Shown piece after piece: positions 53,988 to 63,006 of a stretch of 64,000 nt of DNA. The stretch comes from an uncultured Bacilli bacterium (GTDB lineage: Bacteria; Bacillota_I; Bacilli_A; RF39; UBA660). The notes beneath the pieces are model-generated. The model was not told the DNA's origin. It searched no databases and saw only the letters and a list, made by a program, of their open reading frames with translations. Each line of letters begins with the position of its first letter. Position 1 is the stretch's first letter. The translations under genes were made by a program, and so were the position numbers. The DNA is taken from positions 1 through 64,000 of the forward strand of contig CAKOPW010000006.1 in assembly GCA_934101115.1 (NCBI GenBank), read 5' to 3'.

Positions 53988-54135
53988 TTTTTATCATTCC
54001 TCCTTTAAAATATAAAATTAATCCAAGTTCAATTAATTTTATAACCATTTTATTTATGCTTATTCCTTCTTGTTTAGCAAGTAGTCTTATTTGATCCTTT
54101 AAGTCTTTCAAACATCTTATAAATATAGTTACAAT
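53953..54135 (-). CDS. Small ribbon-helix-helix protein, apparently with an ATT start
   Basis: The frame reads IVTIFIRCLKDLKDQIRLLA, KQEGISINKMVIKLIELGLI, a clear Arc/MetJ-like ribbon-helix-helix (60 aa). No ATG, GTG or TTG lies in frame near the beginning of the domain. An ATT at 54135 is eight bases after GAGGTGG, the best ribosome site here. ATT starts are rare but known (infC). It overlaps the next gene by 35 bp. A mutated start is the alternative. Confidence 0.6.
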   Translation of the reverse strand: MVTIFIRCLKDLKDQIRLLAKQEGISINKMVIKLIELGLILYFKGGMIKNEDDNMQVNCK

Positions 54136-54160
54136 TATTTAAACCACCTCTTTCTTCCAT

Positions 54161-54189
54161 AAAAAAATTAGTTATATTTCAAACTAATT
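54161..54189 (-). terminator. Terminator of the SWIM protein gene
   Basis: On the minus strand the stem AATTAGTT/AACTAATT with a TGAAATAT loop is followed by seven T. It shares its core with the terminator at 45811-45842. Confidence 0.78.
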
Positions 54190-54198
54190 TTCACACAT

Positions 54199-55236
54199 TT
54201 AATTATTATCTAAAAAACATTTAATTTCTTTCGTCAATTTTTCATCTTCCGAATCTTCAAGCACTGTCCAATTACATCTGCCCTTAAAATCTAAAATAGG
54301 TACAAGTTCAATTTCTCCATAATTATTGATAATTTCTAAATTTTGCTCTACTACTCCCAAACATAAGAAATAATCAAATTCCATAACTCTTTCAAGTAAG
54401 CTTTTATCTGGATTCTTGTACATAATTTTATAGAATCTTTTTTCCTCTTTATTTCTTATAGAAAGTAATACAGAATAAATATGCTTACAATAAAATTCAC
54501 ATGGACAAGAACAATAAACTTGCATTTTTTTGTTTTCCTCAATCTCCGTATATTTTATTATAACTAAATATTTTTCAGTTCCATTAACAATTGCAAAATA
54601 TCTATCATCTATTTTTTCTAAAAATTCAATTCTAGATTCTTCGTAATATTTTTTCCCTCTTTGAATAATCTGATAACTAAAAATCTTATCAATATCATCA
54701 TTAAAGAGATCAAATTCAAATTCCTTTTTATATTCGTACTTTTCTGTAATCTTAGTTAATTTTGCAACAAGTTCAAATAAGAACCCTTCAAATTTTTTTG
54801 GCATATTTCTAAATATAAAACACAATAAATCAAATAAATGAGCCAATGATGTAGGTAAATACTTTTTGAAGCATACATCAATCTCACTATCTACTTTAGT
54901 ACTAAGATGTGCTTTTAGTTCTACAATATCCTCATCGTTTACCAATGAATCTTTATATTCAGAACTAACTATAAATTTTGAAAACGCTTCCTTAATTGAC
55001 TCTATACTTTCAACAGGAATAGATGAACAAGAGATATATTTTTCAATTTTATCATCTATTATTAATGATAAATCAAACCAATATAATCTATAATATTTCA
55101 TTTTTTTATTAAATGTTAAAATAATATATATATTATAACTTTCATAATTTTTTAAACTTAATTCTAAAAATATATAATCTTTTTTAAAATACTTTTTAAT
55201 TAATTTAATCTTTTCATTATTGGTATATTTATCCAT
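54199..55236 (-). CDS. SWIM zinc-finger protein, unknown
   Basis: 345 residues. The zinc finger is MQVYCSCPCEFYCKHIYSVL (about 238-257), matching CxCx(n)CxH of SWIM domains. FSYQIIQRGKKYYEESRIEF precedes it, as in bacterial SWIM proteins. The N-terminal 140 residues are unassigned. No helicase domain is attached, unlike Snf2-SWIM fusions. It is a single-gene unit with its own terminator. Confidence 0.78.
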   Translation of the reverse strand: MDKYTNNEKIKLIKKYFKKDYIFLELSLKNYESYNIYIILTFNKKMKYYRLYWFDLSLIIDDKIEKYISCSSIPVESIESIKEAFSKFIVSSEYKDSLVNDEDIVELKAHLSTKVDSEIDVCFKKYLPTSLAHLFDLLCFIFRNMPKKFEGFLFELVAKLTKITEKYEYKKEFEFDLFNDDIDKIFSYQIIQRGKKYYEESRIEFLEKIDDRYFAIVNGTEKYLVIIKYTEIEENKKMQVYCSCPCEFYCKHIYSVLLSIRNKEEKRFYKIMYKNPDKSLLERVMEFDYFLCLGVVEQNLEIINNYGEIELVPILDFKGRCNWTVLEDSEDEKLTKEIKCFLDNN

Positions 55237-55326
55237 TTTCTAACACCCACTCACTGCATACTATATACTATATTATATCATAAAACTGGTAGATTTTAAT
55301 GTAATTATAGAAAGCAGGATAAAGGG

Positions 55327-55384
55327 AATGATAGCACAGCCCTAGTTTATTCCATATAAATAAACGGATTATAGTGCTATCATT
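55327..55384. repeat. Nested inverted repeat, oriT or regulatory candidate
   Basis: Perfect 11-bp arms AATGATAGCAC (55327-55337) and GTGCTATCATT (55374-55384) enclose a second inverted repeat TTTATT/AATAAA (55346-55351, 55359-55364). It lies in a 218-bp gap without genes between the peptidase and the SWIM gene. No T run follows directly, so it is not a simple terminator. Confidence 0.6.
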
Positions 55385-55454
55385 TCACTTTTTGCACTTG
55401 CAAAAATGAGTTAAAAATATGTAAGAACTCTTCCATACTTTTGATTTAACCCTT

Positions 55455-56387
55455 TTAATTAAAGGGATTGTGAGGTTCATTTTCACTTCCAAGTGTTGGA
55501 TATGTACTAGGTAATGTTGGATGAATCTTGGATGTTTCATTTTCCTTATTAAAATCTACTAAACTAAGGCCATCAATTACTTTTCCATTTTCAGAAACTT
55601 GATAATGTAAATGATTACCAGTTGAATATCCTGTTGTTCCCACACTAGCTATTTGTTGCCAACTTGAAACTTTATCACCTATTTTAACTTTAGATGAACT
55701 AGGATATAAATGACCATATAATACGATATATTCAATATCATCTACCATACATTTTAATTTAATATAATTACCTGCTCCTCCATTAGTATCTATAGTATTT
55801 GTAGAATATTTAAACGACACATCAGTAATCTCACCATCACAAGTTGAATATACAGGTGTTTCTGCTGATGCTCCAAAATCCCATGCTGAATGAGTATTAG
55901 GAGTGCCATAAACAATTCGTTCTTCCATAAAATAACTTGTAACAGATAAATTAGAAAAATCTAGTGGCGAATTAAAAGGCTTATTTTGTATTTCATTTAT
56001 TTGGCCAGAATCTTTAATTTCTTCACTATTACATACAGAATATATTTTATATCTATCCATTTTGCATACTTCTGAAATAGGTTTGACTTGTTTTAAATCT
56101 ATATCTAAATTATCTGTGTATATTTGATCAAAAGTCAAATTATCATTTTCTAAATAAAAATACAAAATTCTATCAAGAGATACATAACCATTATCATTCA
56201 TTATGTTTTTCCTAACAACAGCTTTATACATATCAGCATATTGGCTATTATTTTCTACATAACCATCAGTTATGTTTGCACCAAAAAAGTCCAGTAACAT
56301 AAGAACAGGGATTAGTATTACTAACCCCATTCCTATCATACCAATAGAAGAAGATATAATTAATTTAAATATCTTGCTCTTTTTCAT
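55455..56387 (-). CDS. M23-family peptidase of the conjugation machine
   Basis: Membrane-anchored cell-wall hydrolase that opens peptidoglycan for the transfer channel. One transmembrane helix (about 9-34) precedes an extracellular part. M23 zinc motifs: HSAWDFGASAETPV (His and Asp, about 166-172), YIVLYGHLYPSS (about 222-233) and STGNHLHYQVSENG (about 257-270). No lysozyme/SLT domain is joined, unlike TcpG of Tn916-type elements. The start overlaps the gene at 56365. Confidence 0.92.
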   Translation of the reverse strand: MKKSKIFKLIISSSIGMIGMGLVILIPVLMLLDFFGANITDGYVENNSQYADMYKAVVRKNIMNDNGYVSLDRILYFYLENDNLTFDQIYTDNLDIDLKQVKPISEVCKMDRYKIYSVCNSEEIKDSGQINEIQNKPFNSPLDFSNLSVTSYFMEERIVYGTPNTHSAWDFGASAETPVYSTCDGEITDVSFKYSTNTIDTNGGAGNYIKLKCMVDDIEYIVLYGHLYPSSSKVKIGDKVSSWQQIASVGTTGYSTGNHLHYQVSENGKVIDGLSLVDFNKENETSKIHPTLPSTYPTLGSENEPHNPFN

Positions 56388-56673
56388 GTTTCTTTTCCCT
56401 AAAATGATTACAATAGATATTTAAATCACAAGCAAGATCTATAAAGAAATTTAATCTTTCTTTTTCTTCTTTATTCTCTATGTTTCCATAAAGTAGTATA
56501 TCATTCACTGCTGTTCCAACTTCCATAGCAACATTCGTTGGCTTGTTTGATAAAATATAATCATAATTTTTATAACAATTTTCTTCTGTACCATATACAT
56601 CTTCAAATTCAAATGCTAAATGTTGTTTAGAAAATTTAATCAATTCATTACACAATTCATCTTTGCTCTTCAT
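56365..56673 (-). CDS. Small helical protein between VirB4 and peptidase, unknown
   Basis: 102 residues, helical with two Cys in LACDLNIYCNHFREKKHEKE. It overlaps the peptidase gene by 23 bp and the VirB4 gene by four. No recognised domain; position suggests a conjugation accessory role. Confidence 0.65.
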   Translation of the reverse strand: MKSKDELCNELIKFSKQHLAFEFEDVYGTEENCYKNYDYILSNKPTNVAMEVGTAVNDILLYGNIENKEEKERLNFFIDLACDLNIYCNHFREKKHEKEQDI

Positions 56674-59150
56674 TCCTCTTCACCCATCATTCTTCTTTCA
56701 GTAGCAGTAGCCTCTATCTTAATTCCAATTCTAGTTTTATTATCTATGCTGAGTAAAAATTCTCCTCTTTTGGCTCCAAGTAAAAAATCTATTTGAGTAT
56801 CTGTTAAGGGATTATTTTTAAATAATTCCAAGTATGCTTTTAAATCATCTTCTTTTAGCATACCAACCATAGTATATTGACAATTGTTAAATATAGCAGT
56901 TGCATGTCTTAGCACACTTGCATTACCTAAAAAATCGGATATACACTGACTAGATAAAATTAAATTAGTATTATATTTTCTACATCTTCTTGCAAGTTGT
57001 CCAAAGTTTTTTATTACTTCATTATTGTTTTCATCAATATATAAATGGAATTCATCTACAATAATACTAATATGTTGTTTATCACTAGATTCTCTTTTCT
57101 CATTTATGATTTTATTTGCAACTATACTATTATTTAAATAAGTTAGTAGATTTAATATTTGAGTATTTATAATTCTTTGATTACCACTATAAAGAAGTTC
57201 CTGTAAGTTAAATGCAATTAAATCATTATTTAAATCTATTGAAGTATGAGAATTAAATAAATAAGAATCTGTTCCAGTTAAAAATCTAGACAAAAGTATT
57301 TCTAATTGATCTACAATTCTCATTTTTTCTTCACTCTCTAAAGACTTTTTGTATTCAGGTAAATAATTATATAAGTCCGTGAAAATTGGATAATCATTTG
57401 CATTTAATGTTTGAAGAGTATTTATTGAAGTATTTTTATATATACCTTGTTTATTATATAAAGATTCCAATATTGCTAGTAACATAACTAATTCTTTTTC
57501 ATTTATATTATCAAAAGCACTTTTAAAAAATGCTTCTAAGAATCCTAAATGTTTTGCTAAAGGACAATCAGTTTCTTTTGTTTCTCGATCCTCATCACTT
57601 GGTATATATCTTATTTGAAGTGGATTTATCATTCCACCTTTTTTAGAATATAAATCAATATACTCTCCATCATTTGGTTTTACTAACTTTTCATACTCAT
57701 TTTCTGCATCAAAAATAAAAATTTTTGTTCCTCTAGCAAATTCATTCACTATTATTTTTTTCATAGTAAAACTTTTACCTCCACCTGTTGATGATACAAT
57801 TGCCAGATTATGAGATGTCCTTTTATTGTTAAGAATGAATGGATCAAAAAATACTGGTAAAGAAGTATGAATATCTACTCCTAACATGTATCCTGTTGGA
57901 TCAATAAAATTCGCTTTTGTAAATGGGAAACCTGCTCCTAGCGTAATTGTAGGAAAATAGTTAGAATAATCTTTTAGAGAAGTTGTTGTTACATCAAATG
58001 ATTGCCAAGTTTCTAATTGCCTTAATCTAGGAAGATCAAGTTTTATACGATTCTTTTTTGCAATCTTTTTTAAATCTCTAATAGTATCTTCTCTTTCTTT
58101 TCTATCTCCTGTTACAAGTAAAATCAAAGATATTTCTTTAATTTTTTCATCACCACTTTTAATGTCATTCATAAGAAGTTGATAGTTTTCTTTCTTTATA
58201 TCTAACTCCGTTGCATCACTTAATTTCTTTGTTGTACTCCTATCCGATAACAAGAATTGGTACTGTGAATTAATCCATCTTATCAATTCATCTTGATCAA
58301 TAGCATCTTTAATATTTAAACAGCTTCTAACATTTGGATAATTAAATATTTCTTCAAAAAATAATTCATCAACAAATGGAGCAATATTCTTGATTGTTAA
58401 AAGTTGAACTTCATTGTCATCAATTTTTAACATATTAGTTCTTTCAACTAAATTAAGTGGAACAATCAACTCTTCAATTTTACTCCACATCAACAAGTCC
58501 AGTGAATTATCACTTAAATATAAATTTGATAGAAACTTATATACTTCTAATCTATTTGTTATTATTTCAATATTTAATCTAGGTTGTATATTAGCAAATA
58601 AATCTTCTACCTCATCTAACTGTCTTTCTAGAGTATCTGTATCTTTTGCAATTAGAACAATATAATAAATACTAGAAACAGTAAAATTATTTTGTTCCAA
58701 TTCATCTATTAAATTTCTACTTTCATTAAGTAAAAATAATCTTTTCAGATCATTTTTAAATCTTTTAATTAACCTATCTAGATTTAATTTATTATTATTT
58801 AAATTAATAGGCTCATCTAATTTATAAAATTTTAAATTTAAGTTTTTAATATGAAATAAACTTCTATAATAATTAAAAAAGTTTATTTTTTCTTGTTTAC
58901 TTGATAATGATAAATCAATAGCTTTAACTTCTATTAGTGAAGCGTACTCTCCACTTTTAAGTTCTATTAATCCATCATCACCAACATCCTTTATATTAGA
59001 AAAAACTTTAGAATTTTTAATTCTTCTTTTCATTATGGAAGTTTTTAAATATTCAGATTTAGTTTTTTCTTTTAATTCATTTATTTTATTTAAAGATTTT
59101 AAATCTTTTTCTTCTTGACTCTTTTTTGGGAATAACCCTATATTAACCAC
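56670..59150 (-). CDS. Conjugation ATPase VirB4/TraE
   Basis: Main ATPase of the type IV secretion machinery. The N-terminal half (to about 440) is the partner-binding domain. Walker A is IVSSTGGGKSFTMKKIIV (about 452-469), Walker B HISIIVDEFHLYIDENN (about 690-706), and LARRCRKYNTNLILSSQCIS is the conserved C-terminal motif. Length 826 aa. Start GTG 59150, next to the PrgI-like gene. Confidence 0.95.
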   Translation of the reverse strand: MVNIGLFPKKSQEEKDLKSLNKINELKEKTKSEYLKTSIMKRRIKNSKVFSNIKDVGDDGLIELKSGEYASLIEVKAIDLSLSSKQEKINFFNYYRSLFHIKNLNLKFYKLDEPINLNNNKLNLDRLIKRFKNDLKRLFLLNESRNLIDELEQNNFTVSSIYYIVLIAKDTDTLERQLDEVEDLFANIQPRLNIEIITNRLEVYKFLSNLYLSDNSLDLLMWSKIEELIVPLNLVERTNMLKIDDNEVQLLTIKNIAPFVDELFFEEIFNYPNVRSCLNIKDAIDQDELIRWINSQYQFLLSDRSTTKKLSDATELDIKKENYQLLMNDIKSGDEKIKEISLILLVTGDRKEREDTIRDLKKIAKKNRIKLDLPRLRQLETWQSFDVTTTSLKDYSNYFPTITLGAGFPFTKANFIDPTGYMLGVDIHTSLPVFFDPFILNNKRTSHNLAIVSSTGGGKSFTMKKIIVNEFARGTKIFIFDAENEYEKLVKPNDGEYIDLYSKKGGMINPLQIRYIPSDEDRETKETDCPLAKHLGFLEAFFKSAFDNINEKELVMLLAILESLYNKQGIYKNTSINTLQTLNANDYPIFTDLYNYLPEYKKSLESEEKMRIVDQLEILLSRFLTGTDSYLFNSHTSIDLNNDLIAFNLQELLYSGNQRIINTQILNLLTYLNNSIVANKIINEKRESSDKQHISIIVDEFHLYIDENNNEVIKNFGQLARRCRKYNTNLILSSQCISDFLGNASVLRHATAIFNNCQYTMVGMLKEDDLKAYLELFKNNPLTDTQIDFLLGAKRGEFLLSIDNKTRIGIKIEATATERRMMGEEE

Positions 59151-59151
59151 C

Positions 59152-59421
59152 TTACCTTTCTTTCGTATAAATATAATTTTTACATTTAAAAATATATTTA
59201 AAAAATAATCCCAATACTTTATACATTCTATTCTTTTTAGATAAGTTAATTGGAATCATTAAAAATACACAAATCGTTAAAAATATAATTGAAAACAATT
59301 TATGTGTTGAAAAGGCAAATAATGATAGAAATATCATAATCATAGGAATACCTATATATAAATCATTTAATTCTATATACTTGCCTAATGTCTTTTTTAT
59401 ACTATTTATAGTTATATACAA
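59152..59421 (-). CDS. PrgI/VirB3-like membrane subunit
   Basis: 89 residues with two transmembrane helices (about 22-39 and 44-60) and a basic C-terminus. Size, topology and location directly before VirB4 fit PrgI/VirB3-type subunits. Start is TTG 59421 behind AGGTGAT. The family was not checked by search. Confidence 0.75.
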   Translation of the reverse strand: MYITINSIKKTLGKYIELNDLYIGIPMIMIFLSLFAFSTHKLFSIIFLTICVFLMIPINLSKKNRMYKVLGLFFKYIFKCKNYIYTKER

Positions 59422-59427
59422 TTTCTA

Positions 59428-60789
59428 TCACCTACTTTTATATCTATTTCTATACATTGCTCTTTGTGGCATTAAACTATTAACAGAGCCTCTAATATTT
59501 GACATACCACCATGTCTTAAATTTTTTCCTAATGCAGATGGTGTTTTTTGTTCTATTGATGCACCAGTTTTAGAAATAAAGTTACCTATCTTACCCATTG
59601 CACTCTTTGGATTATTAGCATTATTAGAAATCTTATTACCAAAATTAGTAATTGCATTTCCTATACTTTTAACAGCCTTATTACCTCCAACTAATCCAAC
59701 ACCACTACTTGCAACACCTAATCCTACCATTCCAGCTCCAATACCTGCTCCACCAACTGCTGATGTTGCTGTATTCATTGCTTGTCCAAATCCCATTAAA
59801 CTCATAAGTTGCTCTCTTCCACTATTAGCAGATACATTACCACCTATAAATCTATTAACTACTTGAGATCCAGTTAGTAAAAATGTTCCAGCTCCAATAT
59901 ACATTAAAGATTTTACTAAAATATCTTTAAATGTATTATCAGTAAAGAATGTTGTACCTGCAATTTCTTTCATAACAATACCTGTCAAACTAATGATTAA
60001 CATTACAACAGCACCCTGAAGCATTAATGACACTAGTTGTTCTATTACAGCACTTCTTCTTTGCTTATTTCCTATGGAAGTTGAAAACACAACGGGACTA
60101 ATTACAAATAAAAATAAAAACTCTAATTGCCTACGAGCTAACATCATTCCTGAAAAAAACAAAGCATATAAAAAGAATCCTCCAACTATTATTGCAAGAA
60201 TCCAATTAATACTATATTTATAATCTTTTTCATCTGGTAATATCCATTTGTCATTAGTTACAAATTTATCATTATATTTTTGAGCATTTGTAAAAGAATT
60301 ATCTTTTATAAATTTAGTATAATCATCTGTTTTAAATTCATCACTAACTTTATATTGAGCTGTATAATCTACAAACATAGTTAGCATATTATCAGATATA
60401 GTAACATCATTACTAGAAAATATACTTGCAGTCCAACTACTTAACTTAATTGAAAAGGTGGAAACTTCTGCAAATAAAAATACTGATAACAATACAAATA
60501 ATGTTGACTTAAATATTTCTGTTACTAATTGTTGTATAGATAATCCTTCATCAGGTTCTATTATTTTCATAACAAACTTATATAATGCAAATAATCCTAA
60601 AAGAGTTACTGCTATTGCAATTATTCCTTTATGAAAATTTGAAAACATAGAATTATCTGCAACACTATCTATAATATTGTAAGCATTTAGAGATTTTAAA
60701 ACTTCAAATAATGTATCTATTAGATTATAAATAAAATCAATTATTCCCCAACCTAATCTTCTTAAAAGGTCTAATGCTTTTAATAACAT
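59428..60789 (-). CDS. VirB6/TrbL-like channel protein
   Basis: 453 residues with about eight transmembrane helices (first near 48-70, then 90-110, 195-235, 260-290) and a Gly/Asn/Ala-rich cytosolic tail (GGAGIGAGMVGLGVASSGVG). This is the layout of polytopic VirB6/TrbL proteins of Gram-positive type IV systems. Ribosome site TAGGAGG. It lies between the VirB2-like and VirB3-like genes, as expected. Confidence 0.85.
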   Translation of the reverse strand: MLLKALDLLRRLGWGIIDFIYNLIDTLFEVLKSLNAYNIIDSVADNSMFSNFHKGIIAIAVTLLGLFALYKFVMKIIEPDEGLSIQQLVTEIFKSTLFVLLSVFLFAEVSTFSIKLSSWTASIFSSNDVTISDNMLTMFVDYTAQYKVSDEFKTDDYTKFIKDNSFTNAQKYNDKFVTNDKWILPDEKDYKYSINWILAIIVGGFFLYALFFSGMMLARRQLEFLFLFVISPVVFSTSIGNKQRRSAVIEQLVSLMLQGAVVMLIISLTGIVMKEIAGTTFFTDNTFKDILVKSLMYIGAGTFLLTGSQVVNRFIGGNVSANSGREQLMSLMGFGQAMNTATSAVGGAGIGAGMVGLGVASSGVGLVGGNKAVKSIGNAITNFGNKISNNANNPKSAMGKIGNFISKTGASIEQKTPSALGKNLRHGGMSNIRGSVNSLMPQRAMYRNRYKSR

Positions 60790-60797
60790 TGTTCCTC

Positions 60798-61112
60798 CTA
60801 AAATAAATCAATAATTAAATTAACAATAGATATTGCTAAAATAATACCAATTATACCAAACATAGTTTGAATTATTCTTTGCTTTACTCTTTGTTTTTGA
60901 TCTACATCAGCAACTGCATATAAAATAAATCCAATAATAAGTGAAACACCTGCAAGTGCTATACCTACTCTTAAAGCCCAATTTGAAAAAGTTTGAATAG
61001 CTTTAATAATTGAATCTATGTTATAATTACCACCATCTAATTTTTCTATTTTTAATAAACTTACACTACCACTAAGTTTTTCAACTATGGTATTTAGCAT
61101 AAGTTTAGGCAA
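60798..61112 (-). CDS. VirB2/TrbC-like small membrane subunit
   Basis: About 104 residues with two transmembrane helices (VGIALAGVSLIIGFILYAVA and MFGIIGIILAISIVNLIIDL) and a basic loop DQKQRVKQRI between them. That is typical of VirB2/TrbC-type pilin-like subunits in Firmicutes elements. I start at TTG 61112, eight bases after AGAGG; GTG 61121 and ATG 61091 are alternatives. No cleavable signal is evident. Confidence 0.78.
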   Translation of the reverse strand: MPKLMLNTIVEKLSGSVSLLKIEKLDGGNYNIDSIIKAIQTFSNWALRVGIALAGVSLIIGFILYAVADVDQKQRVKQRIIQTMFGIIGIILAISIVNLIIDLF

Positions 61113-61170
61113 TATTTGCACCTCTATTTTTCTTTTTTATCATATATCATTCCTCCAATCTTATATATAA

Positions 61171-61193
61171 AGAGGTAGAAAAATCTACCCCTT
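61171..61193 (-). terminator. Hairpin after the SSB gene, weak terminator or attenuator
   Basis: On the minus strand GGTAGA/TCTACC arms around a T-rich loop follow the SSB stop, with only CTCTTT afterwards. A 12-codon frame starting at GGAGG/ATG (about 61147) precedes the VirB2-like gene. Partial read-through into the transfer genes is possible. Confidence 0.4.
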
Positions 61194-61545
61194 ATTCCAT
61201 TTCTGGTTCAGAATCTTTAATTTCTTTGGTTTTAGAAGATAAAAAACTTACTCTATCGGCTATTACATTTGTTCTTTTAACTTTTTCACCGTCATCTTTT
61301 TCATAGATACTTGTTTCAATTCTTCCTTTAATTCCAATCATATCTCCCTTTTTGCAATATTCAGAAGTTGATTCTGCTACATTATTCCAGATTGTACAAT
61401 CAATAAAATCTGTTTCATATTCTCCATTAGCATTTTTATAACTTCTTGGAACAGCAATTGTTATATTAGTAACTTTCTTACCATCTTCCAATTCTTTTAC
61501 TTCTGGTTCATTTACAAGTCTTCCTACACAAAAATAATTATTCAC
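61192..61545 (-). CDS. ssb: Single-stranded DNA-binding protein
   Basis: OB-fold protein coating single-stranded DNA. YFCVGRLVNEPEVKELEDGK, ITIAVPRSYKNANGEYETDF, IDCTIWNNVAESTSEYCKKG and MIGIKGRIETSIYEKDDGEK follow the SSB fold in order. The tail is acidic (KDSEPEME) without the usual DDIPF tip. I start at GTG 61545 after GGTGAT; the open frame to 61584 overlaps the upstream gene. Product 117 aa. It is typical of ICE accessory SSBs. Confidence 0.92.
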   Translation of the reverse strand: MNNYFCVGRLVNEPEVKELEDGKKVTNITIAVPRSYKNANGEYETDFIDCTIWNNVAESTSEYCKKGDMIGIKGRIETSIYEKDDGEKVKRTNVIADRVSFLSSKTKEIKDSEPEME

Positions 61546-61567
61546 TATAATATCACCTTTACCTTTC

Positions 61568-61951
61568 TTATATTTCATATTCATCGTGAATACCTAATTT
61601 AATTTTTGCTATTTTTTCATAAGTCATAGCAATTGACTTATCATTGAACATATCTTTAAACTTAGTTATTTGTTCATCAGTTAATGAAACATTGTCACCA
61701 ATATTTGCATCATCCCCTACAATTAAAAAAGGTCCGAAGATTATATCTCTTCCAACCTCTCTATTTGGACCCATACCATTAATTTTACCTTCTTCATTAC
61801 AAATAATGACTGCATCTTCAATGTTAGGCATATAAAAATATTCTATATATCCTCCGACTTGTTTTTGTAAAGAAGTTAAATTATTTGGTATTTCTACTTC
61901 AACAGGTAGTTCATTTTCTTTAACTAACAATGCTCTAAGTTTTTTTGACAT
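61568..61951 (-). CDS. DUF3846-family protein
   Basis: 127 residues. QKQVGGYIEYFYMPNIEDAV, ICNEEGKINGMGPNREVGRD and IFGPFLIVGDDANIGDNVSL are the DUF3846 hallmarks, widespread in phages and conjugative elements and of unknown function. Good ribosome site AAAGGGG. Confidence 0.88.
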   Translation of the reverse strand: MSKKLRALLVKENELPVEVEIPNNLTSLQKQVGGYIEYFYMPNIEDAVIICNEEGKINGMGPNREVGRDIIFGPFLIVGDDANIGDNVSLTDEQITKFKDMFNDKSIAMTYEKIAKIKLGIHDEYEI

Positions 61952-61965
61952 CTAAATCACCCCTT

Positions 61966-62397
61966 TCACATTTCATTAATCTCATATTCCTTAATTGGAC
62001 TCACTCTTTCCATTTCTTCAATAACATAAGAATCATCAAATTCTCTATTCATTGATGGATATTCTAAATCCTGTTCTTCTTCATTTTCACTTTCATAGCT
62101 ATCTTCTTCATAGTCATCACAACTTTCACCAATTCTTGCAAAATGAAAAGACATATCCTTATCTCTTAAATGATTTAAACTAGATTCCACTGCATCAACG
62201 CTATCATATCCATCGTACCATTTTAACCAGTTCCAGCCAAAATAAACTGCATAATCATTTTCAGCTTTAAATTCTAAATTGTCTAGTAAGTTATATTCAT
62301 CACGATTTAATTTACTCAAATAATCTTTTACATACTTATTAAGTTCTTCAAATCCTTTTTTCGTTGTCATAATTCTAACATCTGATCTATAACCCAT
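61966..62397 (-). CDS. Element/phage-type MGYRSDV protein, unknown
   Basis: 143 residues: MGYRSDVRIMTTKKGFEELN, NDYAVYFGWNWLKWYDGYDS and SFHFARIGESCDDYEEDSYE recall a small family seen in phages and ICEs that predicts no enzyme. Very acidic C-terminus. Start ATG 62397 overlaps the upstream stop by 11 bp. Confidence 0.72.
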   Translation of the reverse strand: MGYRSDVRIMTTKKGFEELNKYVKDYLSKLNRDEYNLLDNLEFKAENDYAVYFGWNWLKWYDGYDSVDAVESSLNHLRDKDMSFHFARIGESCDDYEEDSYESENEEEQDLEYPSMNREFDDSYVIEEMERVSPIKEYEINEM

Positions 62398-62842
62398 CTA
62401 TATCACCTCTAAAATCTTTTAGTATTTCTTCCATTTCTCTTTGCTCTTCTTCCGTAGCTTTATTTGATTCGCATCGTTGACCATTCCATACCATAACTCC
62501 ATCTGGATCATATCTTATACGAGGCCCTTTTCTTCCATAGATAATATCATCATAATTATCTGAAATCTTTGTTACGGTTATAAAATTTTGCATCCTATTA
62601 TTTACAGAATAAGAATTTAAATATCCTTTAACAAATACTTTATTATTAACAAAAAAATAATCAAGATTTTCATAATAAAGTTCTCTAGGTATATTTAGAC
62701 TTATATATACTTTACTATTAGAATTACTTGAATACTTTTTAGAAACAATACTAAATTTTACATATTTATCATTATCATTTATATCCCTAATAACATTTAT
62801 ATTCCCAGATATAATGACTTCGTTATAATCTACACCATTCAT
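62387..62842 (-). CDS. OB-fold-like (SSB-like) protein
   Basis: About 151 residues. EVIISGNINVIRDINDNDKY, VKFSIVSKKY, and FFVNNKVFVKGYLNSYSVNN followed by NFITVTKIS look like an OB-fold of the SSB/PriB type, more diverged than the gene at 61192. A basic/acidic tail follows. Start ATG 62842 behind AAAGGA; TTG 62848 is the alternative. First gene of the operon downstream of the iteron-like repeats. Confidence 0.62.
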   Translation of the reverse strand: MNGVDYNEVIISGNINVIRDINDNDKYVKFSIVSKKYSSNSNSKVYISLNIPRELYYENLDYFFVNNKVFVKGYLNSYSVNNRMQNFITVTKISDNYDDIIYGRKGPRIRYDPDGVMVWNGQRCESNKATEEEQREMEEILKDFRGDIDGL

Positions 62843-62950
62843 AATCAAATCCTTTCTGTATAAATATTTATATTAATTTAAATTATTATTTATATTCTTG
62901 TTATATTAATTCTTTATATTAACTTATTATATTATGTTAGACATTTTTGT

Positions 62951-63006
62951 CCATCGTGGATGGAAAATTTCATCTACCCTAGATGGTCAAAATCATCTAC
63001 CCTAGA
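62951..63006. repeat. Iteron-like repeats upstream of the ssb operon
   Basis: Three related dyads: CCATCGTGGATGG (62951-62963), CATCTACCCTAGATG (62971-62985) and CATCTACCCTAGA (62994-63006). The last two share 13 identical bases at 23-bp period. They lie at the 3' end of the HTH gene, above the operon starting at 62842. Confidence 0.6.
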
